Of a DNA stretch of 64,000 nucleotides, positions 17,609-25,724 are shown in pieces. Below the pieces are notes generated by a model. It searched no databases and was not told the DNA's origin. It was given only the letters and a program-made list of their open reading frames with translations. The first letter of the stretch is position 1. The number at the start of each line of letters is the position of its first letter. The position numbers were made by a program, and so were the translations under genes. Source of the stretch: CAVVFX01 sp963747535 (GTDB lineage: Bacteria > Acidobacteriota > Terriglobia > Bryobacterales > Bryobacteraceae); NCBI GenBank assembly GCA_963747535.1, contig CAVVFX010000012.1, positions 1 through 64,000 of the forward strand, given 5' to 3'.

Positions 17609-18388
17609 ATGGCTCGATTCCTGCGATGGGGGATTCAACGTTCACGGCAACCACAAGCATTACCTCTTGAATCACCCGCACCAGTAGCCAGGAGTCCGGA
17701 GTTCCCGCATATACAGACTCGCACCTTCAACGGGCTTGCCACTGTCGAGCGGCGGAGCAGTTCTGGCGAGCGGACCGGTATCACTGCGGGGCGGACCATC
17801 ACGGGCTTGATCCCTTACGGTGTCAGGGTCGATTTAGGTAATGGCCTTCTTGAACGATTCGAGCGTGGGTGTTTCTCGGACAGTTTGGTTACCGGCGATA
17901 TCCGCTGTTTGTTCAATCATGACGTTGGTTGCCTTCTCGGGCGTCAATCTAGCGGAACCTTGGTCTGTTGGGATGACCGGGCCGGGCTTCATTTTTCCGC
18001 TTCGGCACCCGCAACTCAAATGGCGGATGATTTACTGACTTTGATGGCCAGAAAAGATGTGGACGGGGTGAGCCTTGTTTTTTATATTCTCGAATCGCAC
18101 GTAGAACAAGCGGGCGATGGTACCCGCGTTCGAGCCGTGACACGCGGTAGTGTGGTTGCGGTCTGCATAAGTTCTTTTTCAGAGCTTCAAACCGCACAGA
18201 TCGATTTTGACCGGGCCGTCGAATCGGCGCGCGTCGAGGCCCGCATGTTGGGCTTTGCCGAAGGACTGAAACAGGGCAGGCTATCGGCGGAGCAGGGCGC
18301 ACTACGGGCCGCGGCGAAATCGACACAGCACGCAAGGCAGTTTATGAAAGGAAATCCAAATAATGGGTCAGTTCAACTCTTTCGGTGA
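17609..18388 (+). CDS. HK97-family prohead protease
   Basis: This is a serine protease that matures HK97-type capsids. In 259 aa it has the diagnostic FNHDVGCLLGRQSSGTL segment with catalytic His (about residue 104) and the catalytic Ser in DVDGVSLVFY (about 155). The C-terminus (VESARVEARMLGFAEGLKQG) is helical and may be a delta/scaffold-like tail. It overlaps the capsid gene by 26 nt, the standard phage order protease-capsid. An N-terminal extension of about 35 residues precedes the fold (TRTFNGLATVERR). Confidence 0.88.
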   Translation: MARFLRWGIQRSRQPQALPLESPAPVARSPEFPHIQTRTFNGLATVERRSSSGERTGITAGRTITGLIPYGVRVDLGNGLLERFERGCFSDSLVTGDIRCLFNHDVGCLLGRQSSGTLVCWDDRAGLHFSASAPATQMADDLLTLMARKDVDGVSLVFYILESHVEQAGDGTRVRAVTRGSVVAVCISSFSELQTAQIDFDRAVESARVEARMLGFAEGLKQGRLSAEQGALRAAAKSTQHARQFMKGNPNNGSVQLFR

Positions 18389-19400
18389 GTTCTTATCGAG
18401 CGTCCGGGCGTCGTCCTTTATCGGCGCTAAGCTGGACCCACGGCTAGAACAGCGCGGTATCCCGTTAGGCGCCTCCGAGCAGGTTCCGGCCGATGGCGGT
18501 TTCGCAGTCCCTCCGGAGTTCAGCCGACAGTTAGTCGAGCGAATGTACTTGACGGGCGGGCTTATCTCGCGATGTATGCAAATGCCGATCGGCGCTAGTA
18601 ACTCGGTAACCTTCCCTCAATTTGACGAAGCATCGCGTCAAAACGGTTCTCGATTCGGCGGCGTCGAAGCGTTCTGGCAGAATGAGGCGGATACTTTCAT
18701 TCCGTCAAAAGCTAAGCTGCAAGGCTCGATGCTTACGGCCAAAAAGCTTACCGGACTGGTGTACATGACTGAAGAGCTATACATGGATTCCGCGGCGCTC
18801 GATATCTTCGCGAACGCAGCGTTTGCAAACGAACTGAATTTCCGCCTTGAAGATGCGATTGTGAACGGCGATGGGGCCGGCAAGCCATCGGGAATTTTGA
18901 AGAGCAATGCGTTGATTTCTGTCGCCAAGCAGAACGGGCAAGCCGCGGCCTCAATCGTTGGCGCCAACATCGTGCAGGTTTGGCAGCAATGCTGGGCACC
19001 ATCGCGGCGTACGGCGGTTTGGTTGGCTCATCCCGATGCTGAGGCCGAATGCATCACGGCAACCGTTCCCGTTGGCACGGGGGGCAGCGAGTTACCGCTT
19101 TACAAAAGTTCGGATGACGAAGATAAGCCGAACACTATCCTGGGAAGACCGGTTATCGCTGCGGAATACATGCAAGTACCGGGCACTCCGGGCGACCTCA
19201 TGTTGGTTGACTTATCGAGATACGTTCTCGCGATGCGCGAAATAACATCGGCGGTATCTATGCACGTTGCGTTTCTAACCGATCAAATGGCTTATCGAGT
19301 CACCATGAGAGTTGACGGTCAAACGATCGATAATCGCCCAATCACGCCGTTTACCGGACCCAATCAGGTTTCACCGTTCGTGTGCATCGCACAGCGGTGA
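18363..19400 (+). CDS. HK97-fold major capsid protein
   Basis: This 345 aa major capsid protein has the family's landmark segments: GGFAVPPEFSRQLVERMY near the start of the mature protein, KLTGLVYMTEELYMDSA, NELNFRLEDAIVNGDGAGKP, and the C-terminal HVAFLTDQMAYRVTMRVDGQ. The N-terminal about 40 residues before GIPLG are the likely delta domain removed by the protease. A terminator follows at 19615-19660. No portal, large terminase, head-tail connector or tail gene follows, which is unusual for a phage. Confidence 0.92.
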   Translation: MGQFNSFGEFLSSVRASSFIGAKLDPRLEQRGIPLGASEQVPADGGFAVPPEFSRQLVERMYLTGGLISRCMQMPIGASNSVTFPQFDEASRQNGSRFGGVEAFWQNEADTFIPSKAKLQGSMLTAKKLTGLVYMTEELYMDSAALDIFANAAFANELNFRLEDAIVNGDGAGKPSGILKSNALISVAKQNGQAAASIVGANIVQVWQQCWAPSRRTAVWLAHPDAEAECITATVPVGTGGSELPLYKSSDDEDKPNTILGRPVIAAEYMQVPGTPGDLMLVDLSRYVLAMREITSAVSMHVAFLTDQMAYRVTMRVDGQTIDNRPITPFTGPNQVSPFVCIAQR

Positions 19401-19536
19401 TCAAGCTTGGATGCACACCGTGAGCTTAACTCACCCCTCGGCCCGCGGTTGCAGTTCCAATGACAGAGCGCTCTCGATGTTAACCGCCGCCGGGGGCGCT
19501 CTCTTCCAAAGTTTCGGATCGCGGTTTCGTCCGTAA

Positions 19537-19574
19537 GTTATGGGTTATGAGTGGTTATGAGTTATGAGTTATGA
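19537..19574. repeat. Five GTTATG[AG] direct repeats
   Basis: Heptamers start at 19537, 19544, 19554, 19561 and 19568, spaced 7 or 10 bp, in the 351-bp gap after the capsid gene. They could be regulatory, or a slippage product. An imperfect AGAGCGC...GCGCTCT dyad (about 19463-19504) lies just upstream. No gene is seen in the gap. Confidence 0.7.
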
Positions 19575-19614
19575 ATCAAAGGTTTGAACCGGCCGCAGTA
19601 CCCTCGGTTCAATC

Positions 19615-19660
19615 AGAGGCGCGGGTTCTTCATGCGTATTCCCGCGCTTCTGCTTTTTTT
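19615..19660 (+). terminator. Rho-independent terminator after the capsid operon
   Basis: AGAGGCGCGGG (19615-19625) pairs with CCCGCGCTTCT (19641-19651), with one G-U pair and a 15-nt loop, followed by GCTTTTTTTATT. This ends the coiled-coil/protease/capsid transcript and separates it from the cargo region. Confidence 0.85.
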
Positions 19661-19752
19661 ATTCCATGGTTACGGGCCGGGGGGTAATAGCCGGGGTAAA
19701 TCTTTAAACTCGACCCTCGGAGACCGGACCCAAGTATGACGGATGATTTCGC

Positions 19753-20604
19753 ATGTTTCAAATGTATATTATGAATCTACTACTTAAGATGATTTCGGAC
19801 CGGCCGACGTCGTGGTTTATCTGTTTCGTTATCGCCCTACCCTTGCTTGGGCAGAATTACACTCCTCCTAGTAACAGTGCTGGCGGGCAGGTGAACTTTT
19901 CAGGTGCGGCAGCTAGTCGGCCATTGGCCGGAACAGCGGGGCACATATACAAGGCGACGGACCAACCGTATTGGTATTTCGATAACGGTTCATCGTGGCA
20001 GGCATATTACCAAGACCGCGCGGTGACCCCTCCTTCCGTCTGTGCGAGCTGGACACAGGTCAACTGGTCTGGGGCTTCCAATACCTGCACGAGCACGGCC
20101 AACGGCGCCCTCCAGTTCACGACAGTCGGCTCAGGCTCTTGTTGCCAGAATGGACTGCTAATACAGGCCTCGCCGTCAACGCCCTATAGTTTCACGATGA
20201 CATTTTCGGCTGCTCCTGCATACGCCTATGGAAGCATCCTTCCAGGAATCGCCCTTTACAACTCGTCAAGCGGAAAAATCGTTGCGTTCACCTTTTACGG
20301 CGGAAATATTCGCATTGAGCAGTGGGCTGGGCCAACGTCGGACAACACCACGATCTATGGTCCGGTTGCTGCATACGGTGGGCTGGGCAGCTACTTTTAC
20401 ATCAACTCCGTTTCCCTGAAGATAGTCAACGACGGCACGCACCGGACCTACCTTATCGCACTGGCCGGCGGTCCATTCCAGCAACTTTACCAGGAGACGA
20501 GCGGGACGTACTTCACTGAGGATTCGGTCGGAATAGTTAACTTGGCGTTCAATTCCACGACAGTAACCACGAACGTTTTCGGTTGGACGCAGGGCACGAA
20601 TTAA
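19753..20604 (+). CDS. Secreted protein of unknown function on element A
   Basis: The 283 aa protein has an N-terminal hydrophobic signal (SWFICFVIALPLLGQ). Near residue 60-85 is GTAGHIYKATDQPYWYFDNGSSW, a motif type found repeatedly in phage structural and adhesin proteins. The rest is Ser/Thr/Gly/aromatic-rich beta-type sequence, resembling lectin-like surface domains. It follows the terminator, so it is separately transcribed. A decoration, adhesin or lysogenic-conversion role is conceivable; no enzyme motif is visible. An internal ATG at 19771 is an alternative start. Confidence 0.6.
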   Translation: MFQMYIMNLLLKMISDRPTSWFICFVIALPLLGQNYTPPSNSAGGQVNFSGAAASRPLAGTAGHIYKATDQPYWYFDNGSSWQAYYQDRAVTPPSVCASWTQVNWSGASNTCTSTANGALQFTTVGSGSCCQNGLLIQASPSTPYSFTMTFSAAPAYAYGSILPGIALYNSSSGKIVAFTFYGGNIRIEQWAGPTSDNTTIYGPVAAYGGLGSYFYINSVSLKIVNDGTHRTYLIALAGGPFQQLYQETSGTYFTEDSVGIVNLAFNSTTVTTNVFGWTQGTN

Positions 20605-20870
20605 GTAGCATGCGCACCGGGGCCGGCCGGAACTGGCGGGAGCGTTAGAAAGCGGTGGGCATTTGATGACTCGTCAGGTGATCGCGGCATGAAAGGTTCG
20701 TCCTCAATTGGTGATAGACTTTCGGCCCAGTGGGCTATTGCCGTAGGTTGTGTGCCAAAGCTTGGCGTGAGACCGAAATGTTCTGGACAGCTTATCGCTG
20801 GTGGCTCAGTTTTGCCTCTCCGGTTGCGGCGGTTCTCTTTCAGATCAGGCGCAATGGGTGGGGGGACATC

Positions 20871-21293
20871 ATGAATGTTCAAGACGTCCTGATCAACGCC
20901 GTAGGCGGCGCTACCGTGGCTTTCCTGGGTTCTGTCGTTATCAGTTTCATACGCGCGCCGAAATTATTGGACGATGAACGAATAGCGGAAACTGAATCGC
21001 TCCGAAAACTACTGGAAACCCGAAGGGTATCGGGTCCCGAGCAGATACAGCGGGACCTCGTCAGAGAAATGCTCATGGATTTTTCAGAGCAAGAAAAGAA
21101 AGTACTGGAGCACATCCGACAGCACGGAGAGACATTGCCGGACGACATCGTTGGCCGTTTCGGCCTTGATGCTGTAGACCGTGCGGGCCGCGAAGGCAGA
21201 AAGCGCGGCTTGCTGAGTGCGGGGCGGGATAATTCCGTCTGCATTAGACCCGAATTTGCAGAAGCGTTACGGTTCTATTTTCACGGTGAGTGA
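20871..21293 (+). CDS. Small membrane-anchored protein with C-terminal winged-helix-like region
   Basis: This 140 aa protein is not assigned. One membrane helix (about 10-28, AVGGATVAFLGSVVISFI) is followed by a charged linker and a helical C-terminus (EKKVLEHIRQHGETLPDDIV, then AGREGRKRGLLSAG) that resembles a small winged-helix domain. The start at 20871 has GGGGGGACATC upstream. An ATG at 20778 would add a second hydrophobic stretch and remains possible. Confidence 0.55.
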   Translation: MNVQDVLINAVGGATVAFLGSVVISFIRAPKLLDDERIAETESLRKLLETRRVSGPEQIQRDLVREMLMDFSEQEKKVLEHIRQHGETLPDDIVGRFGLDAVDRAGREGRKRGLLSAGRDNSVCIRPEFAEALRFYFHGE

Positions 21294-21431
21294 ACTGTCT
21301 GTCCAAATAAACACGACTATCGTGCAGGATGAAGTGCTTTGCGGTTTTTTGCTCCAGGATCTAGTTTTTTGCGGGCGGATGAAGTTGTTTGCTGCAAAGG
21401 CGGGCGCAGGACCGGGTATACAATCGCCTTT

Positions 21432-22097
21432 ATGGCAGACGGTTTCGGGAGATTCTTTTGGTGGCTGTACCATGACAACAATGCGCCCGGTGTGATGCAG
21501 TTCTACGCGGCGTTCGTGACCCTAATACTCACGGCAGTATTGGTATGGGTGACAGTTTGGTATGTACGCCTGACTAACACGATGTCTAAAACGATGGCCA
21601 AGCAGTTGGTTGCATCGTCTCAACCCGACGTCACGCTAAAGTTTACTCAGGACTTTCAAGGAAGTCTTTCACATGATGATGTTACTTCGGATGATTTATC
21701 TGGTCGTCTCCAGATTACCAACGGTGCGGCGTTTCCCATAAAGGTGCACTCGATCCACATAACCATCTGGTTTGAAGATAGTAGATACAAGATAGTTGAA
21801 CACGAGGCGTTTCTTGCTGATCGTGTGATATCGCCTAAAGATTCGATGGAGGAGAAGTACTGCGTTGACGTTCCGACTAGCTCGGCCAGAACACCGTATC
21901 ATCGCGTTGCGACCATACTATGTTCCGACCTTAGCGGTTTCAGTCAGCATTTCTTTCAAATGACAGACAACGGCGCACTTAGTCATTACATCGCACCCGA
22001 GGGTCTGAATCTATGGAAGTCCCGCAAGAGATACCTCGAATTTCTTTCTGTCATAAAGGGGTTCGCTTTGCCATCCGCAGTAGCGCGTCGTTCTTGA
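21432..22097 (+). CDS. Membrane-anchored hypothetical protein
   Basis: This is a 221 aa protein with one N-terminal membrane helix (MQFYAAFVTLILTAVLVWVTVWYV, about 22-45) and a soluble beta-rich C-terminal domain (PDVTLKFTQDF, then LSGRLQITNGAAFPIKVHSI). The design resembles many prokaryotic membrane proteins of unknown function. The start at 21432 is preferred because a TATACAAT box (21417-21424) lies 8 nt before it; the longer frame would begin upstream of that box. Two imperfect copies of GATGAAGT[GT]... occur in the leader. Confidence 0.55.
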   Translation: MADGFGRFFWWLYHDNNAPGVMQFYAAFVTLILTAVLVWVTVWYVRLTNTMSKTMAKQLVASSQPDVTLKFTQDFQGSLSHDDVTSDDLSGRLQITNGAAFPIKVHSIHITIWFEDSRYKIVEHEAFLADRVISPKDSMEEKYCVDVPTSSARTPYHRVATILCSDLSGFSQHFFQMTDNGALSHYIAPEGLNLWKSRKRYLEFLSVIKGFALPSAVARRS

Positions 22098-22107
22098 TCC
22101 CAGCTTG

Positions 22108-22983
22108 TTACCGACAACCTTTAAAGCGCTTCACGTCCTTGGAAATGCTGTGTGTCGAGGCAACGAACACCATGGTGCGGGTGCGGTCAAAGATAGCCAT
22201 TTTAGCCGGGCCGAAGACCGCGTCACGATCCATCCTCAGAAAAAAGTCGGCTGTGTCGAGGTCGTCTGTGACATCCAAATTAGGGCAGTTGTCGTGAATG
22301 GCCTTCATAATGTTTATAGCGAACCTCTGCATGCCGGCAGAAGAAAATCCGAACCCTCTCGCGTTTCCTTTTGCATAGCTGTTCGTCGCAACCAATGAAG
22401 CCGACGAAGTACTGAAACTGCTGTTGTAGAACGTGTTGCTCTCGCCAACGAAGACCCGCTTTTTCCCATTGCTTGGATGTGGATCGGCCGGCGGAATTTG
22501 TGCGGCTGTGACGGGTTGCGCTGACGGTGGACGCTGATCGGCGGCAGAAGAAGCCCTTACTTGCGTCACAATAGGTGACACGTTTTGAAGCGGTGGGTCT
22601 GGATCGGAAAAGTCTACTGTGACTTCAACCCAGACGCTCACAGCATCGCCATTGTCTTTTATTGCGGGGATGAATCGCCATTGCCTCACGGCATCAAGGG
22701 CGGCCGCATCGAGGCCGGCTCCAAGCCCGCTGGAAACAGACATGTGAGATGCTCGACCATCGGTCTCGATAACAAGGCACACTGTCACAGTGCCTTTGAT
22801 CTGTTGGCGTCGAGCTTCCTCCGTATATTGCGGATCGATTTTCGACATGATTTCTGGCCTTCTCAGTCCAGGCTGAGTCATTGGTCCAGCGATTCCAGGG
22901 TCGCGACAAGGTGGCACCAGTCCGATCAACTGCCCCGACACCAAGGTGGCAGAAATAGCAATCGCAAACAAAACTCGTTTCAT
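22108..22983 (-). CDS. Secreted protein with a TonB C-terminal-type domain
   Basis: The 291 aa protein has a signal peptide (MKRVLFAIAISATLVSG). The TonB_C fold occupies about 45-135 (KIDPQYTEEARRQQIKGTVT, then AALDAVRQWRFIPA). A Ser/Ala/Pro linker and a second globular part of unknown type follow (FGFSSAGMQRFAINIMKAI, then FFLRMDRDAVFGPAKMAIFD). It has no membrane anchor or TonB N-terminal box, so it is probably one of the stand-alone periplasmic TonB_C proteins common in Acidobacteriota, not an energy transducer. The start at 22983 follows GGAGGACGGG. It faces the gene at 21432 tail to tail. Confidence 0.7.
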   Translation of the reverse strand: MKRVLFAIAISATLVSGQLIGLVPPCRDPGIAGPMTQPGLRRPEIMSKIDPQYTEEARRQQIKGTVTVCLVIETDGRASHMSVSSGLGAGLDAAALDAVRQWRFIPAIKDNGDAVSVWVEVTVDFSDPDPPLQNVSPIVTQVRASSAADQRPPSAQPVTAAQIPPADPHPSNGKKRVFVGESNTFYNSSFSTSSASLVATNSYAKGNARGFGFSSAGMQRFAINIMKAIHDNCPNLDVTDDLDTADFFLRMDRDAVFGPAKMAIFDRTRTMVFVASTHSISKDVKRFKGCR

Positions 22984-23086
22984 CCCGTCCTCCGTCCTTC
23001 GCATCATTTTAAACCCGTCGAGGATGTGGGGGCGCCGTGCATTAGACTCTAAGCGCAATACCGTCAATACGGCATACACTATCTTT

Positions 23087-23263
23087 ATGCCGGTTAAAAA
23101 CAAAAGGCCACTGTTTATGAACATCGATCCGGGCTTGTTGGCCAAGATCGAGCGACTCCGATTTAAGCGGATGTTCGCGACTCGATCGGAGGCTATCGAG
23201 TTTCTCTTGAACACGGGCCTGAAGGCGAAACCGGCTGAACTGGCTGCACCGAAGGGGAAGTGA
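23087..23263 (+). CDS. Ribbon-helix-helix protein, first gene of the TIR-like operon
   Basis: The 58 aa protein has PLFMNIDPGLLAKIERLRFK (ribbon and first helix) and TRSEAIEFLLNTGL (second helix), the pattern of CopG/Arc-type antitoxins and repressors. It starts at 23087 and is followed after 1 nt by the zinc-ribbon/TIR-like gene. A short dyad (CCGTCAATACGG, 23061-23072) just upstream could be its operator. A role as antitoxin or autoregulator of the operon is likely but inferred. Confidence 0.7.
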   Translation: MPVKNKRPLFMNIDPGLLAKIERLRFKRMFATRSEAIEFLLNTGLKAKPAELAAPKGK

Positions 23264-23264
23264 A

Positions 23265-24203
23265 ATGTCACTCCAGGACTGTCCCATTTGCGGCAAGTCG
23301 CGAGATGGTGGCGTTAAATTCGATGGGTCGCCAGGGCAAGCGGAGCACCTCATTATTTGCCCGCAGTGTGGACAGTTTGAATGTGATACCTCGACTCGAA
23401 CGAATCTTCCTGACCGACTCACGGACGCAGTTAAGGGCGGGCTTTCCTGTGCGACCCGCCAAGCTTGGGAGGCTGTGAAAAAACCTCTTTATGTCACGCT
23501 TTCGAAGGCACAGGAACTGGCGACGCCGCACATGAATACGCGAGTAAGCGACAACCTTGATAAGTTACTCCGACTGATCGCCACGCGATCGGGGCGCCCG
23601 GGCGGCCCCCTCGCGACGTTCGATTACGTGACTGATTTCACTCTAATCGACTGTTGCCGCGATGGTGAGTTCGGGCAGTACCTCGATTGGCTACAAGAAG
23701 CTGGCACCGCACAAAGGATGCCCGGCAGCAATTCGAGAGCGGCGCAGTTTCGTTTGACGATGAAGGGCTGGAATCAAGTCCAGCCTCTACCGCGGCAGGG
23801 CGGTATTCCGGGGCGATGCTTCGTCGCTATGGCCTTTGATCCGACGCTCAACGATGTTTTTGATCTGGGGATAACACCGGCCGTCATTGATTGTGGCTTT
23901 CCGCTGCCCCTACGGATTGACCGGAAGGACCACAATAACCAAATCACGGACGAGTTGATCGCAGCGATTAGGGATGCTGAATTCATGGTTGCAGACCTGA
24001 CCCTCCAGCGCCAGAGCGTTTACTTTGAGGCAGGGTTTGCACGCGGGTTGGGGCGCGAAGTGATTTACTGCTGCAGGGACATCGATTTCGATAACCGGCA
24101 TTTCGACGTGGAACAAGTCAAGGCGATCAAATGGGCGTCCGTGACGGATCTCCGGGAGCAACTCGCCCGTAGAATCAAAGCAACGATCATACCGAAGGGC
24201 TAA
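23265..24203 (+). CDS. Zinc-ribbon plus TIR-like/nucleoside deoxyribosyltransferase-like protein
   Basis: This 312 aa protein combines three parts. The N-terminal zinc ribbon has CPICG (6-10) and CPQCG (32-36). The middle region is helical and winged-helix-like (about 80-180). The C-terminal domain (about 184-290) has GRCFVAMAFDP, NNQITDELIAAIRDAEFMVA, DLTLQRQSVYFEAGFARGLG and EVIYCC. This is the conserved core of the TIR-like/nucleoside 2-deoxyribosyltransferase superfamily, with the probable catalytic Glu at residue 255. Members can hydrolyse NAD+ or nucleotides in antiphage defence. The zinc ribbon suggests nucleic-acid or partner sensing. Neighbours are an RHH gene 1 nt upstream and an unknown gene 1 nt downstream. 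The function is inferred. Confidence 0.75.
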   Translation: MSLQDCPICGKSRDGGVKFDGSPGQAEHLIICPQCGQFECDTSTRTNLPDRLTDAVKGGLSCATRQAWEAVKKPLYVTLSKAQELATPHMNTRVSDNLDKLLRLIATRSGRPGGPLATFDYVTDFTLIDCCRDGEFGQYLDWLQEAGTAQRMPGSNSRAAQFRLTMKGWNQVQPLPRQGGIPGRCFVAMAFDPTLNDVFDLGITPAVIDCGFPLPLRIDRKDHNNQITDELIAAIRDAEFMVADLTLQRQSVYFEAGFARGLGREVIYCCRDIDFDNRHFDVEQVKAIKWASVTDLREQLARRIKATIIPKG

Positions 24204-24204
24204 G

Positions 24205-24804
24205 ATGACTACGGGCGAGCGGATGCTTCGAAACCCCGATTCGACCGTTCAGTTTCGAATCTGGGATGCCGTTGTCAGTATTGGTTGCAATACCAAGGGA
24301 GAAATCGGAATAGACGGTGAACGATCAGATGCACTTAGTGTGTTGGCGGGTTATATTCGAAAGAACTCTTTTCGTGGTTACACGCGAAGCGATGCTCTGA
24401 AGGTCGCGTTCAAAATCGCAAAGGAGTTTAACGTAGAGATTGGGGATCTTTACACAGTTCGTGCGAGCATTCGGGATGCATGGATCAGGCTTCTCAAGGC
24501 TAATCTCATGGGTGAATCTGCGCAGAGGATGCACGAATTCTCGACTTGGCGCGGGCTCGCGGTGAGCATTTGGGCGGGCTCACACCACGTGACCAATTGT
24601 GGCGGCCGAATCTACGGAGCGCGTTTTGATCTCAGTGATCCGGAGTATTTGATTGTCTGGCCTACCAATAAAAGGCGCTGGCGCGCACGTTGGGAGAATC
24701 TGACGGCAGTGACGTTCTCGTACTCTGAGCCTCCACCCGAATGGCTTGCTGACTTGACGGTAAAACAAGCAACCAACCAGAAAACTAAGCCAGAGGGGAA
24801 GTGA
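24205..24804 (+). CDS. Hypothetical protein in the TIR-like operon
   Basis: A 199 aa soluble protein, not recognised. Visible features are an N-terminal half with mixed strands and helices (FRIWDAVVSIGCNTKGEIGI, then FKIAKEFNVEIGDLYTVRAS) and a C-terminal Trp-rich part (STWRGLAVSIWAG, then VWPTNKRRWRARWENL). It begins 1 nt after the TIR-like gene, and its TGA overlaps the next ATG, so it is translationally coupled on both sides. This packing suggests it works with the TIR-like protein. Confidence 0.6.
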   Translation: MTTGERMLRNPDSTVQFRIWDAVVSIGCNTKGEIGIDGERSDALSVLAGYIRKNSFRGYTRSDALKVAFKIAKEFNVEIGDLYTVRASIRDAWIRLLKANLMGESAQRMHEFSTWRGLAVSIWAGSHHVTNCGGRIYGARFDLSDPEYLIVWPTNKRRWRARWENLTAVTFSYSEPPPEWLADLTVKQATNQKTKPEGK

Positions 24805-24902
24805 TGGACATCAGCGACGCTGACCTTATCGCAAGGCTGACGATTACCGAAGATCCGTTCACAGAGCGCAAAAGCAACAGCGACAAAGCGGGCTGGCAGT
24901 GA
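24804..24902 (+). pseudogene. Truncated AlbA_2/Schlafen-type protein, N-terminal fragment
   Basis: A 32-codon frame with a strong ribosome-binding site (GAGGGGAAG) encodes DLIARLTITEDPFTERKSNS, then DKAGW and stop. The TEDPFTERKS...DK.W pattern matches the start of AlbA_2 (Schlafen-like) ATP-binding domains, which normally continue for 100 or more residues. The rest of the domain is missing, so this looks like a remnant joined to the following gene. Assignment from such a short piece is tentative. Confidence 0.45.
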
Positions 24903-25588
24903 GACGATCGAAAATTAGGTTCGGTAATCTTCGGCGCGTTTTTCGCTCAGATCGTCGCTGTCCCGTGGATGCGCAGATAGCACGCCTTTTTGTGCTCTAT
25001 GAGGATCTGCGGATCGAGCTAACCGGCATTACCCAACACAGCATTCCGGTCTTAGATATTCTCGATCCTTTCGACGAACGGGAACCAATTTCGGTTGGCC
25101 AATACCGACTCCACTACTTTTTGCGACGTTCGATCGGAACGATTTATGAATTCGCTGAGGGTCTGCGATTGCTCAACAGGGAGCGGGAGTTCCTAGACGT
25201 TAAGAACGTTTTTGAGGACGTTCACTCGGATATATGGGGGAAAGCGGTTGTGTTCTTTGATCAAAACGAGAACGTCATTCAAAACATACGGAACGACATT
25301 GGTGGCCACTTCGGCCAAAAGGCGGCCATGTATGCTGTCGCGAACCTAAAGCCAGAAACGATTGGCCAAGTGGAACGCTTTGACAGGGGAGACCGGAGAA
25401 CAGATATTCGCTTTCATCTAGCGGGTGAACTGGCGGCAGTGGCACTCTGCAGGCACCTTCCGAGCGGCGACGTTAAATTGTTCGGCGACCTTCTGGACAA
25501 AGTTGTGATGCCAAGCTATGACCACGCCACCAAATGCGTTCAGGTTTTGGAAGCAGCCTATTTATGGCCACGACTTGGCAAATCCTGA
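24899..25588 (+). CDS. Helical protein with HEPN-like Rx5H motif, end of operon
   Basis: A 229 aa, mainly helical protein, not assigned to a family. It contains RNDIGGHF (Arg131, Asn132, His137), which fits the R-polar-x4-H signature of HEPN ribonucleases, preceded by a long helical region (HYFLRRSIGTIYEFAEGLRL). That suggests an RNA-cleaving toxin, but the motif is short and could be chance. The GTG start overlaps the stop of the AlbA-like fragment. An in-frame GTG at about 24966 is an alternative, since the first 22 residues are basic and atypical. It is the last gene before the attR of element A. Confidence 0.55.
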   Translation: MRRSKIRFGNLRRVFRSDRRCPVDAQIARLFVLYEDLRIELTGITQHSIPVLDILDPFDEREPISVGQYRLHYFLRRSIGTIYEFAEGLRLLNREREFLDVKNVFEDVHSDIWGKAVVFFDQNENVIQNIRNDIGGHFGQKAAMYAVANLKPETIGQVERFDRGDRRTDIRFHLAGELAAVALCRHLPSGDVKLFGDLLDKVVMPSYDHATKCVQVLEAAYLWPRLGKS

Positions 25589-25597
25589 GAGGCGTTT

Positions 25598-25622
25598 CTT
25601 GGTAGCAACCGTGGTAGCAACG
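25598..25622. promoter_or_regulatory. Arm-type integrase repeats, right end of element A
   Basis: This 25-bp block contains TTGGTAGCAAC (25599-25609) and GTGGTAGCAAC (25611-25621). It is identical, and in the same orientation, to 12178-12202 inside the integrase gene. It stands about 100 bp inside attR. Nothing else in the gap 25589-25724 suggests a gene. Confidence 0.7.
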
Positions 25623-25724
25623 CCGTCCGTCTAGGACCGTCTACGGGAGTTTCAGGCGTCTAAGCGTGCTCCTAAGTCATTGATAATAGACGGGCGGGGT
25701 TTCTATGGACGCCAATCCCTATAA

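Noticed and set aside
19400..20604. Tail or terminase genes after the capsid gene
   Set aside because: The only gene there is a signal-peptide-bearing protein without terminase, portal or tail motifs, and a terminator intervenes.
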